Program-made: the position numbers and the translations under genes | Shown here: positions 1-8,836 of the stretch, piece after piece | Layout of the letters: each line of letters begins with the position of its first letter | Position numbering within the stretch: the first letter of the stretch is position 1 | The notes under the pieces: model-generated | The model's input: only the letters and a program-made list of their open reading frames with translations | The model's database searches: none | Told to the model about the DNA's origin: nothing | NCBI GenBank assembly: GCA_964345555.1 | Contig: CAYFRD010000009.1 | Span: forward strand, 1 to 47,103 | Reading direction: 5' to 3' | DNA length: 47,103 nt | Origin: Peptoniphilus_E sp964345555 | Lineage (GTDB): Bacteria; Bacillota; Clostridia; Tissierellales; Peptoniphilaceae

Positions 1-50
1 CCCTTACAGATAATGAATACTGCGGTTAGTTTTAAGTGTTTGTATATAAA

Positions 51-81
51 AAATTGCCTTAAAATAATTCTAAGGCAATTT
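51..81 (-). terminator. Intrinsic terminator after the M18 aminopeptidase gene
   Basis: An 11-bp perfect inverted repeat (51-61 with 71-81, 9-base loop) sits just past the stop codon of the peptidase gene. On the minus strand it is followed by a T-rich stretch; on the plus strand it is also followed by T residues, so it could work in both directions. Nothing else is recognisable in bases 1-50. Confidence 0.75.
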
Positions 82-87
82 TATTTT

Positions 88-1476
88 TCAATTATTTAAA
101 AAAGCTTTATAGGCTTTACATGTCATGTAGGCATCAGCTTTGGAAACAAGTTCAACAGGAGCGTGCATTGACAGCATAGCAGTGCCGAAATCCACAACTT
201 CAGCACCGTATTCGGCAAGTATATAAGCGATAGTTCCACCGCCACCTTGATCCACTTTTCCCAACTCTCCGGTTTGCCAAATTACTTTATTATTATCAAG
301 AATTTTTCTTATCTCAGCCAAATATTCCGCATTTGCATCATTTGAACCGCTTTTTCCCCTTGAACCGGTGTACTTGGACATAGCGATTCCGTATCCTATT
401 TTAGCTCCGTTCTTGGGGTCCATTACCTCTTTGAAATTAGGATCTATTGCTGCGGTTACATCAGCTGAAAGTACTTTTGAATTTGCCATTGCTCTTTTTA
501 CATGAATCTCGTTGTATTCTCCTGATGCAAATATCAACTCTGCAACAGCATTTTCAAAAAACTTTGCAGACATAGAGGTATTTCCTACGGATCCGATTTC
601 TTCTTTATCCACGAACAAACCTACAGCTGTAATTTCAGGGTTTTCAATGTTTAAAACAGCTTCCAGATTAGCATAGGAGCAAACTCTGTCATCATGCCCA
701 TGAGCTGCGATCAATGCTCTGTCAAATCCCACATCTCGTGCTTTGGATCCAGGTACAATTTCCAATTCCGACACCAAAAAATCCTCTTCAATCATCCCAT
801 ATTCTTTATTTAAATGTTTTAGTATCAATTTTTTAATAGGACTCTCTTCATCACAATTATAAGAAGAATGCCCTACTACTACATTTAAATCCTCGCCTTC
901 GATGGCATCTTTTAGTTTTTTTTCATTTTGTTTTGCACTTAAATGGGGCAATAGATCGTTGATATAAAATACAGGGTCCTCTTCCCTTTCACCTATACAT
1001 ATGTCAATTGTTTCACCATTTTTATTTATAACTATTCCGTGAATTGCCAAAGGAATAGTTGTCCATTGATATTTTTTTATTCCGCCGTAATAATGAGTTT
1101 TGAAAAGAGCCAGTTCAGAATCCTCGTATAGCGGATTTTGTTTTAAATCAAGTCTGGGGGCGTCTATGTGAGAGCCTACAATCTTCATTCCCTCTTTTAT
1201 ATCATTTCCCATTACAAACAGAACTACAGATTTATTTTTGTTATTTAAAAATATTTTATCGCCTTTTTTGAGCTTTGATTTGACAGCATCTTTTAAATCT
1301 ATAAATCCGTGTTCTTTAGCCTTTTCAATAATAAATTTGCATGCTTCTCTCTCCGTCTTTGAATTATCCAAAAAATTCTTGTATCTTTCAGAATATTCAA
1401 ATATAGCTTTGTTTTCATCGTTGTCAATTTGTTGCCAAATCGATTTTTGTTTATATTCTAAATTATCCAAATTCAT
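88..1476 (-). CDS. M18 family zinc aminopeptidase
   Basis: A 462-residue cytosolic metallo-aminopeptidase of family M18 (aspartyl/aminopeptidase I type), expected to remove N-terminal amino acids from peptides during turnover. Metal-site and active-site blocks are visible in order: GSHIDAPRLD near residue 120, AAHGHDDR near 255, VDKEEIGSVGN near 290, SKYTGSRGKSGSNDANAEY near 370 and LSMHAPVEL near 435. The length is normal for the family. I chose the ATG at 1476 because GGAGG lies four bases before it; the longer open frame back to 1518 would place this site inside the gene. It appears to be monocistronic with its own terminator. Family assignment is firm; substrate preference cannot be read from sequence. 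Confidence 0.93.
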   Translation of the reverse strand: MNLDNLEYKQKSIWQQIDNDENKAIFEYSERYKNFLDNSKTEREACKFIIEKAKEHGFIDLKDAVKSKLKKGDKIFLNNKNKSVVLFVMGNDIKEGMKIVGSHIDAPRLDLKQNPLYEDSELALFKTHYYGGIKKYQWTTIPLAIHGIVINKNGETIDICIGEREEDPVFYINDLLPHLSAKQNEKKLKDAIEGEDLNVVVGHSSYNCDEESPIKKLILKHLNKEYGMIEEDFLVSELEIVPGSKARDVGFDRALIAAHGHDDRVCSYANLEAVLNIENPEITAVGLFVDKEEIGSVGNTSMSAKFFENAVAELIFASGEYNEIHVKRAMANSKVLSADVTAAIDPNFKEVMDPKNGAKIGYGIAMSKYTGSRGKSGSNDANAEYLAEIRKILDNNKVIWQTGELGKVDQGGGGTIAYILAEYGAEVVDFGTAMLSMHAPVELVSKADAYMTCKAYKAFLNN

Positions 1477-1569
1477 AGTACCTCCATAAATTATATTTGC
1501 TTTACGCATAAATATCATTATAATTAAAAATTAACATCAATTTACCTATAATATTACCCAAAAATTTAG

Positions 1570-1588
1570 CCCTGCATCAAGTGCAGGG
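1570..1588 (-). terminator. Probable terminator after the TrpR-like gene
   Basis: A 7-bp GC-rich perfect stem (CCCTGCA/TGCAGGG, 5-base loop) lies 25 bases past the stop of the TrpR-like gene. The T tract on the minus strand is short and interrupted (CTAAATTTTTG), so termination may be partial. Confidence 0.6.
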
Positions 1589-1613
1589 TTTAATTTAATC
1601 AAATGATTTTCGA

Positions 1614-1928
1614 TTATTTATTTTCTTCTTCGTCAAAAAATCCTAATTTTTTAAGTACAAGTTTGTAACCATCGGCACCATAATTCAATGATCTGTTGAT
1701 TCTGGAAATTGTAGCGGTGCTTGCTCCTGTTTCCGATTCTATTTCATGATATGTCTTGTTTTTGATTAACAGTTTAACAACTTGTAATCTTTGCGAAATT
1801 GCTTGAATTTCTTTTACTGTACAAATATCTTCGAAAAATCTATAACACTCTTCGGTGTTCTCAAGTGTTAAAATTGCTTCAAAAAGACTATCTGTTTGCT
1901 CACTTTTGGTTTTAGAATTATAAATCAT
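1614..1928 (-). CDS. TrpR-like DNA-binding protein, YerC/YecD family
   Basis: A 104-residue all-helical protein of the TrpR-superfamily YerC/YecD group. The helix-turn-helix is visible as YHEIESETGASTATISRINR near residues 60-80. The family is common in Firmicutes and its regulatory target is generally not established; it should not be assumed to bind tryptophan. The ATG at 1928 is preceded by GGAGG with an eight-base gap, while the GTG at 1943 would overlap that ribosome binding site. It starts 14 bases after the stop of purE, so the two are probably co-transcribed. Fold assignment is confident; function is open. Confidence 0.85.
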   Translation of the reverse strand: MIYNSKTKSEQTDSLFEAILTLENTEECYRFFEDICTVKEIQAISQRLQVVKLLIKNKTYHEIESETGASTATISRINRSLNYGADGYKLVLKKLGFFDEEENK

Positions 1929-1942
1929 TAATACAACCTCCA

Positions 1943-2416
1943 CTACAAATTTTCATTCATTTTTTTTACGTCATCTTCGAGTTCTTTTTTATATATGTTT
2001 AATTTCCTGACAAGGTTTTCATCAGATAATGACAAAATTTGAATAGCTAAAAGTGCCGCATTCTTTCCACCGTCAATTGCAACTGTTGCAACAGGAACTC
2101 CCGATGGCATTTGAACAGTTGACAATAATGCATCTAAACCGTCAAGCGTCGATGATTTAACCGGTACTCCAATAACCGGCAATGTTGTATTGGCAGCAAG
2201 TACTCCTCCTAAATGAGCTGCTTTACCAGCTATTGATATTATTACTCCAAAGCCGTTATCCTTTGCAGTTATCGAAAATTCAAAAGCTCTTTGCGGAGTT
2301 CTATGAGCCGAGATAACCTCTACTTCATATTCCACTCCAAACTTTTCAAAAACCGAAACTATATCATCGCTTATTTTTTTGTCACTAATGCTTCCCATAA
2401 TTATAGCTACTTTCAT
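1943..2416 (-). CDS. purE: PurE, N5-carboxyaminoimidazole ribonucleotide mutase
   Basis: A 157-residue purine biosynthesis enzyme that moves the carboxyl group of N5-CAIR to give CAIR. The nucleotide-binding start IIMGSISDKK, the SAHRTP motif near residue 40, AGKAAHLGGVLAA near 70 and the PVIGVPVKSS...QMPSGVPVATVA block are all present, fitting the class I (PurK-dependent) type more than the class II AIR carboxylase. The ATG at 2416 has AGGAGG five bases upstream; the longer open frame begins before that site. No purK or other pur gene is adjacent: the downstream partner is the TrpR-like regulator. Length is normal. Confidence 0.93.
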   Translation of the reverse strand: MKVAIIMGSISDKKISDDIVSVFEKFGVEYEVEVISAHRTPQRAFEFSITAKDNGFGVIISIAGKAAHLGGVLAANTTLPVIGVPVKSSTLDGLDALLSTVQMPSGVPVATVAIDGGKNAALLAIQILSLSDENLVRKLNIYKKELEDDVKKMNENL

Positions 2417-2465
2417 ATCTTCCTCCTTGAAATACAATCTTGTCATTCGCTAAAATCACATTTTC

Positions 2466-2494
2466 ATATTAACAATTTTTTGCACTAAAGTCAA
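2466..2494 (-). promoter_or_regulatory. Sigma-A type promoter for purE
   Basis: On the minus strand, TTGACT (2489-2494) and TAATAT (2466-2471) are separated by 17 bases, about 50 bases before the purE start. The -35 box is nearly consensus; the -10 box matches four of six. Confidence 0.6.
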
Positions 2495-2530
2495 GATTTA
2501 TATTGATTTACTTAATCAATTAGTTCGCAT

Positions 2531-2557
2531 AAAAAACGGAGCTGAAATTTCAGCTCC
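2531..2557 (-). terminator. Intrinsic terminator after rubrerythrin
   Basis: A perfect 20-base palindrome (2538-2557, core GGAGCTGAAA/TTTCAGCTCC) is followed on the minus strand by a run of six T. It lies eight bases beyond the rubrerythrin stop codon. Confidence 0.85.
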
Positions 2558-2564
2558 ATTTTAA

Positions 2565-3110
2565 TTAATAAGCAACAAACATATTTGATTTACATCCGCA
2601 TATAGGGCAAGCTTCTTCAGATTTGTCAAATGTTATATATCCGCATACCGGGCACATTAAGATATCTTCAGCATCTAAATCTTTGCCTGCATCTACTGCA
2701 TCTTTAGCTTCTTGATATTTTTTTGCGTGAACTTCTTCTGCTTGTGTAGCAAATCTCATCGCTCTGATAGCTTCTTTTTCATTTTGCATTTCTGCTACAG
2801 CTATATAAGCCGGATACATTTGAGTACTTTCAAAAATTTCTCCGTTCTTTGCAGCTTCAAGATTTTCAGAAGCAGTTCCGATTCCGAAGCCTGCCATGGA
2901 AACTACCGGGAAATCTCCCTTTACATCTTTTAAAGCTCTGAAATGTAGTGTTGCGTGAACTCTTTCTGCATCAGATGTAGCCTTGTATAGTCTTGCAACA
3001 TTTTCAAATCCGCCTTTTTTCGCTTCTTCTCCCCAGATCAGATATCTCATGTGTGCTTGAGATTCGCCACCGAAAGCTGATCTTAAATTATCACTTGTCA
3101 TTTGATTCAT
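2565..3110 (-). CDS. rbr: Rubrerythrin
   Basis: A 181-residue non-haem iron protein of anaerobes that reduces hydrogen peroxide in the cytosol. The N-terminal ferritin-like four-helix domain carries both di-iron half-sites (GGESQAHMRY near residue 15 and AERVHA near 50; then EMQNEKEA near 107 and QAEEVHAKK near 125). The C-terminal rubredoxin-like domain has CPVCGY and CPICG, four cysteines for one iron. The start has AGGAGG seven bases upstream. The gene stands alone between a promoter and a terminator, which fits independent oxidative-stress control, although no operator such as a PerR box was identified. Confidence 0.96.
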   Translation of the reverse strand: MNQMTSDNLRSAFGGESQAHMRYLIWGEEAKKGGFENVARLYKATSDAERVHATLHFRALKDVKGDFPVVSMAGFGIGTASENLEAAKNGEIFESTQMYPAYIAVAEMQNEKEAIRAMRFATQAEEVHAKKYQEAKDAVDAGKDLDAEDILMCPVCGYITFDKSEEACPICGCKSNMFVAY

Positions 3111-3152
3111 AATATTTCCTCCTTAATAAATAACTGTACTTTTACAATATAT

Positions 3153-3181
3153 ATTATAAGTTAAATAATTTTATAAATCAA
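3153..3181 (-). promoter_or_regulatory. Promoter for rubrerythrin
   Basis: On the minus strand, TTGATT (3176-3181) and a perfect TATAAT (3153-3158) are separated by exactly 17 bases. It lies in the short gap between the prfA stop and the rubrerythrin start, so rubrerythrin can be expressed independently of prfA. Confidence 0.75.
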
Positions 3182-3190
3182 CAACCCTAT

Positions 3191-4264
3191 TTATTCATTA
3201 TCTATATTTTCAAGTTTTTTTGCTTGATCATCTGCTATTAAGGCATCAATTATCTCATCCAGATCTCCATCTACTACAGAATCTATTTTGTGCAACGTCA
3301 AGTTTATCCTGTGGTCTGTCACTCTTCCCTGTGGATAATTGTAGGTTCTGATTCGCTCAGATCTGTCTCCGGTACCGATTTGAGATCTTTTTTCCATGGA
3401 TAATTTATTATTTTGTTCTTGAAGTTTTAAGTCATAAAGTTTTGTTCTTAAAATCTTCATTGCTTTTTCTTTATTTTTTAATTGAGATTTTTCATCTTGA
3501 CAGGAAATCACTATTCCTGTTGGTATATGAGTCAATCGCACAGCCGAGTCGGTAGTGTTTACCGATTGCCCTCCATTTCCCGAAGATCTGAATACATCAA
3601 ATTTAATATCGCTTTGATCAATGTCGATCTCTACATCTTCAGCTTCAGGAAGTACAGCAACCGTTGTGGTTGATGTGTGAATTCTGCCTGAACTTTCCGT
3701 TTCCGGCACTCTTTGTACTCTGTGAACTCCAGATTCATATTTAAGTCTTGAATAGGCTCCTTTGCCGATTATCATACAAATGACTTCTTTATATCCGCCG
3801 ATTCCTATTTCATTTGTATTCATGATATCAACTTTCCAGTTATTTCTTTCTGCATATCTTATATATTGACGAAATAATACTCCTGCAAAAAGCGCCGCCT
3901 CATCTCCGCCTGCCCCTGCTCTTATCTCCAAGATTACGTTTTTATTATCATTGGGATCCTTAGGAATTAAAAGCACTTTAATATCCTCTTCCAAATTAGC
4001 GAGTTTGTTTTCTGCAGATTTTAATTCTTCTTTTACAAGCTCTTTGAATTCTTCATCCAGTTTATCTTCAAGTAGAGCTTTGTTTTCCTCAATTGACTCT
4101 TTAGTTTTTTTTAATTCTCTGTATTTCACTACTACAGGTTCAATTTCCGCATGTTCAATTGCGGTTTTTTGATACAATTTAGAATCATTTATTACATTCA
4201 TATCCACAAGATCTTTCTCAAGTTCTTGATATCTTTTTTCAAATATTTCCAAATTTTGGTACAT
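3191..4264 (-). CDS. prfA: Peptide chain release factor 1
   Basis: A 357-residue class I release factor that reads UAA and UAG in the ribosomal A site and triggers peptide release. The codon-reading tripeptide is PET (in RVPETESSGRIHTS), the RF1 rather than RF2 type, and the catalytic GGQ is in SSGNGGQSVNTTDSA near residue 230. I place the start at the ATG at 4264, which follows AAGGAG by six bases; the open frame extends seven codons further. It overlaps the end of prmC by 26 bases, which suggests translational coupling to the methyltransferase that modifies its GGQ glutamine. Confidence 0.96.
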   Translation of the reverse strand: MYQNLEIFEKRYQELEKDLVDMNVINDSKLYQKTAIEHAEIEPVVVKYRELKKTKESIEENKALLEDKLDEEFKELVKEELKSAENKLANLEEDIKVLLIPKDPNDNKNVILEIRAGAGGDEAALFAGVLFRQYIRYAERNNWKVDIMNTNEIGIGGYKEVICMIIGKGAYSRLKYESGVHRVQRVPETESSGRIHTSTTTVAVLPEAEDVEIDIDQSDIKFDVFRSSGNGGQSVNTTDSAVRLTHIPTGIVISCQDEKSQLKNKEKAMKILRTKLYDLKLQEQNNKLSMEKRSQIGTGDRSERIRTYNYPQGRVTDHRINLTLHKIDSVVDGDLDEIIDALIADDQAKKLENIDNE

Positions 4265-5096
4265 TAAGCTCTCCTTTACTTGCAACTATAACTCTATCGT
4301 TCCCCGATAAATCTTTGATACAAAATTTATTGTACTTATCCAGCAAATTATATAGATCTTTTTTTTGATCATATCCTATTTCAAACACCAAGTGTCCCTT
4401 TTCCTTTAAAAATTCATCGCATCTTGATATAATTTCCTTGTAAAAAAATAATCCGTCAGCTCCTCCATCAAGGGCTGTTTTAGGCTCAAAATTCAATTCT
4501 CTTTGAAGATTGCTCAGTTCACTACTTTTTATATAGGGAGGATTCGAATAAATGATATCATATCTTTCTTTTACTTCATCAAATAAATCACTCTTAAATA
4601 CTTTTACATTATTCAATCTATGGTATTGGATATTTTTCTTTGTATTTTTTATGGCTTTATCAGATATATCCACAGCATCCACTGACAGATTTTCAAAATT
4701 CATCGCTAAGGATATACTTACAATTCCCGTTCCCGCTCCAATTTCTAAAAAGTTTTTTGCAAGGCTGCTTTTTATTATGTCTTCCAAAACCTCCACGCTT
4801 ATTTCCGTATCCTTTCTGGGAATAAGAACACCATCATCCACATAAAATTTATATCCGTAGAATTCAGTTTCTCCGAAGATATATGCGAGAGGTTCTCCAG
4901 ATTTCCTTCTACTTAAAATTTGAAAATATATATCTGATTCTTCTGTCTTTAGAGGTTCATCTCCATGGGCGAGAATAAAAGACATATCTTTGTTTAATAT
5001 GGTAGAAAGAATAAGCCTTGTTTCATAAAAAGGATTAGAATATTGTGAATTATCCAGGTAACTCAAACCCTCTTTTAACGCCTGATTTATGTCCAT
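4239..5096 (-). CDS. prmC: Release factor glutamine methyltransferase
   Basis: A 285-residue AdoMet-dependent methyltransferase that methylates the GGQ glutamine of release factors. The AdoMet loop ILEIGAGTG-like segment (FLEIGAGTGIVSISLA near residue 115) and the catalytic YSNPPYI motif near 185 that holds the glutamine are present. An N-terminal helical substrate domain with GEPLAYIFG and FYG near residues 85-95 is also typical. The start overlaps the last ten bases of the DUF1385 gene and the end overlaps prfA, so these genes form one tightly coupled operon. Confidence 0.95.
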   Translation of the reverse strand: MDINQALKEGLSYLDNSQYSNPFYETRLILSTILNKDMSFILAHGDEPLKTEESDIYFQILSRRKSGEPLAYIFGETEFYGYKFYVDDGVLIPRKDTEISVEVLEDIIKSSLAKNFLEIGAGTGIVSISLAMNFENLSVDAVDISDKAIKNTKKNIQYHRLNNVKVFKSDLFDEVKERYDIIYSNPPYIKSSELSNLQRELNFEPKTALDGGADGLFFYKEIISRCDEFLKEKGHLVFEIGYDQKKDLYNLLDKYNKFCIKDLSGNDRVIVASKGELNVPKFGNI

Positions 5097-6034
5097 AAAT
5101 CCGTTTCTCCTTCATCAGGAATAACAGCCTTAAGACTTGTGATGGCAACTTCTATCATACTGTCGTCGGGCTCTCTAACCGTTGCCAAAGATTGTATCTT
5201 CATGCCGGGCTTTGCCAATATCTTGCAGAGTTTAGTATCGCTTTTGCCGATAATTCTGTTTACTTCATAAGAAATTCCTGCGATAACAGGTAGTGCAACT
5301 ATTCTTGTCACTATTCTCATTAAAGGATCCGGCCATCCGAAAAATGACAACACAACAATACTGATCATCATCACCATAAACAAAAAACTGGTTCCGCATC
5401 TCGGGTGAACTATTGGATACTTTCTTACATTTTCAACTGTTAATTCCTCTCCAGCTTCATAGCAGGATATGGATTTATGCTCGGAACCGTGATATTCAAA
5501 TACCCTTCTAATATCTTCAAGCTTTGAAACATAGTATAAATATATTCCAAATACAACTAATCTTATCAACCCTTCTATTAGGTTTAAAAGTATGGTCGAT
5601 TTGACAATATTCTTTAAAAAACCGGCTGTTATACTTGGTAAAATCATAAAAAACAAAGCAGCAATTACAAAGGAAAATACAACTGTAAGTGCCATTGAAA
5701 CTTTTTCGCTGTTTTCTCCAAACATTTTATTAAAAAAGGAATCTTCACTTTTATTTTCTTCTTCATCGTCCCAAAATGAGGCTGAATAGGTCAAAGCATT
5801 TACCCCTGTCACCATTGCATCGATCAGTTTAAATGCTCCTCTTATTATGGGAAGTTTTAAAACACTGTATTTATCGGATAAGTCTTTTAACTTTTCTACT
5901 TTTAATTCTATTTCTTTATTGGGCTTTCTAACTGCAATCGCTATTTTGGAAGGACCTTTCATCATCACGCCTTCAATTAAAGCCTGTCCTCCAATAGTCG
6001 TTTTAAATTTTTCTTTTTTTATGCTTTTTTCCAT
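5087..6034 (-). CDS. DUF1385 membrane protein, YqhQ family
   Basis: A 315-residue integral membrane protein of the DUF1385/YqhQ family. Typical family blocks are seen: TTIGGQALIEGVMMKGP near residue 12, EYHGSEHKSISCYE near 180 and HPRCGTSFLFMVM near 210. The conserved His, Glu and Cys residues look like metal or catalytic ligands, but the family has no settled biochemical function. About four to five membrane segments fall between residues 110 and 255. Linkage with rpmE, prmC and prfA is common in clostridia. An AAGGAG site precedes the ATG. Confidence 0.88.
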   Translation of the reverse strand: MEKSIKKEKFKTTIGGQALIEGVMMKGPSKIAIAVRKPNKEIELKVEKLKDLSDKYSVLKLPIIRGAFKLIDAMVTGVNALTYSASFWDDEEENKSEDSFFNKMFGENSEKVSMALTVVFSFVIAALFFMILPSITAGFLKNIVKSTILLNLIEGLIRLVVFGIYLYYVSKLEDIRRVFEYHGSEHKSISCYEAGEELTVENVRKYPIVHPRCGTSFLFMVMMISIVVLSFFGWPDPLMRIVTRIVALPVIAGISYEVNRIIGKSDTKLCKILAKPGMKIQSLATVREPDDSMIEVAITSLKAVIPDEGETDLWT

Positions 6035-6051
6035 AATGCTCCTTAAAGAAA

Positions 6052-6075
6052 AATGGTTAGCCCATGCTAACCATT
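6052..6075 (-). terminator. Hairpin between rpmE and the DUF1385 gene
   Basis: A perfect 10-bp stem with a four-base loop (AATGGTTAGC/GCTAACCATT) overlaps the rpmE stop codon. On the minus strand it is followed by TTTCTTTAA and then immediately by the ribosome binding site of the next gene. It may be a partial terminator that lowers downstream expression relative to L31, or an RNA-end stabiliser. Confidence 0.6.
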
Positions 6076-6277
6076 ACTTATTTCTTTGATACTTCTTATT
6101 GAATTTCTCAATACGTCCGCCATGGTCAGTAAACTTTTGCTTACCTGTGAAAAATGGATGACATTCTGAACAAACTTCAACTTTTAGGTGTTCTTTTACA
6201 GAACCTGTTTTAAAGGTGTTTCCACATGCACATTCTACTGTAGCTTCTTTATATTCCGGATGAATACCCTTCTTCAT
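6074..6277 (-). CDS. rpmE: Ribosomal protein L31, zinc-binding type
   Basis: A 67-residue large-subunit protein. It starts MKKGIHPEY and carries four cysteines (CACG and CSEC), marking the zinc-containing C+ form rather than the zinc-free paralogue used in zinc starvation. HPFFTGKQKF and the basic C-terminus are typical. GAGGAG lies 13 bases before the ATG, slightly far but the only good site. It leads the rpmE-DUF1385-prmC-prfA series. Confidence 0.96.
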   Translation of the reverse strand: MKKGIHPEYKEATVECACGNTFKTGSVKEHLKVEVCSECHPFFTGKQKFTDHGGRIEKFNKKYQRNK

Positions 6278-6315
6278 GATTAATCAACAACTCCTCATAA
6301 CCGACAAATTTATAT

Positions 6316-6747
6316 TTATCGTGTTTTTTTAATATTTTCTTTTATATACTCTTTTAAATCTATTTCTTGTTTATCTTTAGTCAGAAGTTTAAAATCATAG
6401 TCATTAAGAAGTCCCGCTCCCACTCCTACTAAAGCTGCAAGGGGTGCAAGAACTGCCCCGAAGGCTGAAACCGCCAATGACAATGACAAAATAACTTCTC
6501 CTCTTTTTTCTACAACCAATCTGCTGGCAAGACCTTGTTCCCAAAGATCTCTTATAGCTTTTTCTATATCATCAAAATTAAAGTCTTTTTTGCTTTCTTC
6601 TTTTCCCAATAAAGTATCAACTGAATTTCTGATTAAGTTTATAGCTTTGTCAACATCTCCATCTGCATCTAATAGTGCCGCTCTTACAACTTCATAAGGA
6701 GCACCTGTTATATCCATTACATAATCTATTTTTTCCATTGTTATCAT
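6316..6747 (-). CDS. DUF4342 protein with UBA-like N-terminus
   Basis: A 143-residue protein with two parts. Residues 4-40 (DYVMDITGAPYEVVRAALLD, then DGDVDKAINLIR) form a UBA/TS-N-like three-helix unit similar to the N-terminus of EF-Ts. Residues 60-143 are the DUF4342 region with a long hydrophobic, glycine- and alanine-rich segment (about 85-115) that could be one or two membrane helices. No function is established. It begins after GAGGTGAT and sits 38 bases before rpmE, so it is probably in the same transcript. Confidence 0.8.
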   Translation of the reverse strand: MITMEKIDYVMDITGAPYEVVRAALLDADGDVDKAINLIRNSVDTLLGKEESKKDFNFDDIEKAIRDLWEQGLASRLVVEKRGEVILSLSLAVSAFGAVLAPLAALVGVGAGLLNDYDFKLLTKDKQEIDLKEYIKENIKKTR

Positions 6748-6801
6748 TCAGATCACCTCAATAGATTTTTACCCATCATGTCAAAAATAAACTCACAACT
6801 G

Positions 6802-7449
6802 TTAAATTTTACCCAGTTTATTTACTGCACTGTTTCTGCCTAAGACTATAAGCACATCTTCTTCTACGAGTTTTGTTCCGGCATTAGGTGTTATTTCTAT
6901 GTTTCCTTTTCTTTCAATACCCAATATAGTTACATCATAGATATTTCTGAAATCAAGTTCTTCAATTGTTTTGCCGAGCCAATTATCCAATGCGTTTATC
7001 TCTGCAACGGAATACTCAGAAGAGAGTTGTATATAGTCCAAAATACTGTTAGATGTCAATTTGTGAGCAAGTTTAAAGGCGGTATCTCTTTCCGGATAGA
7101 TTATTTTATCCGCTCCGATTTTAGTAAGAATATCTCCTATTCTCTTGCTGCTTGCCTTAGCTATGATATATGAAATATTAGCCTCTTTGCATATAAGGAC
7201 TGCCATTATTGCCGCTTCGATATTGGAGCCTATGGCAACTATGGCCTTGTCCATATTTGTAAGACCCAGTTTTTTTGTCTCATTCTCATCGAGAATGTCA
7301 CATTGAACAGCAGTAGTTACACTGTCTGCAACATCTTCAACTTTTTCCATATTCACATCAATTGCCAGGACTTCATTTCCCAATTCTGTAAGTGTAGTGG
7401 CTATAGTTGAACCGAACCTACCACACCCAAATACAACAAATGACTCCAT
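6802..7449 (-). CDS. ktrA: KtrA/TrkA-type potassium channel regulatory subunit
   Basis: A 215-residue cytosolic RCK (RCK_N plus RCK_C) protein that forms the nucleotide-gated ring on a Ktr/Trk potassium transporter. The Rossmann motif FGCGRFGS is at residues 7-14, with an acidic residue (AIDVN) after the second strand; ADKIIYPERDTA near 120 is conserved. The C-terminal RCK_C domain spans about 140-215. GGGAGGT precedes the ATG. It starts nine bases after the end of ktrB, a standard ktrB-ktrA pair. It is intact although its membrane partner carries an internal stop. Confidence 0.92.
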   Translation of the reverse strand: MESFVVFGCGRFGSTIATTLTELGNEVLAIDVNMEKVEDVADSVTTAVQCDILDENETKKLGLTNMDKAIVAIGSNIEAAIMAVLICKEANISYIIAKASSKRIGDILTKIGADKIIYPERDTAFKLAHKLTSNSILDYIQLSSEYSVAEINALDNWLGKTIEELDFRNIYDVTILGIERKGNIEITPNAGTKLVEEDVLIVLGRNSAVNKLGKI

Positions 7450-7458
7450 ATTACCTCC

Positions 7459-8811
7459 CTAACCGACTATTATACTTCCTCTTGCATATCTGAGTCCCTC
7501 CGAATAATTTTTTCCTAGAAAACCTATTGCAAGAGTAGTGGGACCCACTCTACCTAAAAACATGGCTACAGATAAAATCATCTTTGAGGTATCTCCCAAC
7601 AGCGGAGTAATACCTCTTGTCACCCCAACTGTTCCAAACGCTGATACAGTTTCAAACAATATATCTATAAATCTGAATTTGTCTGCCTCAATTATAGATA
7701 GCAAAAGAGCTACAAACATGACCACAGTCAGACAAATAATACATATTGCCAACGCCTTCAGTACAGTAGAAAGCGATATTCTCCTCTTCATGAAAACAAC
7801 ATCTCTTTCCCCTCTGATTACCGATAGAGTTGTAAATAACAACACCCCAAAAGTGGTCGTTTTGAGTCCGCCGGCAGTAGAAGCAGGAGAACCTCCTATA
7901 AACATTAGAATTATCATTACAAAAGCTGTGGAATCGAAAGTTTTTGCTATATCTACGGAATTAAATCCTGCAGTCCTGGAGATTGTGGATTGAAATGCCG
8001 ATATCAATAATTTATCCTTTAAACTGAAATCAGCAATTGTGTAGCTGTTTTTATATTCAATGGTCAAAAAGAACAATGTTCCTACAATTAACAGAATTCC
8101 ACTTATTGTTAAAACCATCTTGGAATGTGTGCTTAACTTAGAAAATTTTCTATTTTTATATATGTCCATATACACTCCAAAGCCCAAACCCCCAAGTATT
8201 ATCAAAGACATAATAGTTAAATTTATTATCCAATCAGTTTTATAGGGCACTATTGAATTTCCCAGTATATCAAATCCCGCATTGCAAAAAGCGGATATGG
8301 AATGAAACACACTGTACCATATTCCCTTTTACAATCCGAAATCCTGAATGAATACTGTTGCCAGAAGTAAAGCTCCGATAAATTCAATCAGTATACTTAT
8401 TTCTATAATGTACTTACTAAATTTCACTATTCCCGAAAGAGAATCGATATTTAATTGTTCTCTTATCAGAATCCTGTCCTTCAGTCCTATTTTTTTGCCC
8501 GTTATCACTAAAAGCATTGAAAACAAAACCATGGTTCCCAATCCGCCTATTTGGATCAAAGTCAATATTACAATTTTTCCAAAAGTGCTGAAAAACTCCG
8601 CCGTATTTACAACTATCAAACCCGTTACACAAGTAGCCGATGTTGAAGTGAATAAAGCATTTATAAATCCTATGGATTCATTGTTCTTTGAAGCGATAGG
8701 CAAATTTAAAAGCATCGCTCCTGCCAATATCACCGCTAAAAAGGACATACATAGAATCAAGGGAGGTTTTTTTAAGGTTCTGAAAAACTTGGATTCAATT
8801 AAATTTTTCAA
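7459..8811 (-). pseudogene. ktrB: KtrB/TrkH potassium transporter, interrupted by an in-frame TAA
   Basis: The two pieces together give a 450-residue KtrB, the normal length. The first 160 codons (TSTSATCVTGLIVV is the first P-loop filter) end at a TAA at 8329-8331, after VFIQDFGL. The same frame then continues as KGIWYSVFHSISAFCNAGFD, the second filter loop, with no frame change. Further filter regions (STAGGLKTTTFG and SAFGTVGVTRG) follow. A single substitution, for example from AAA, GAA or CAA, would explain the stop. The start is a TTG with an AAAGG-type site, and an in-frame stop lies just upstream. It is called a pseudogene provisionally: an assembly or sequencing error is a real alternative, because ktrA and all other residues look well preserved. 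Confidence 0.8.
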
Positions 8812-8836
8812 ATTAACACTTTACCTTTATTTGACT

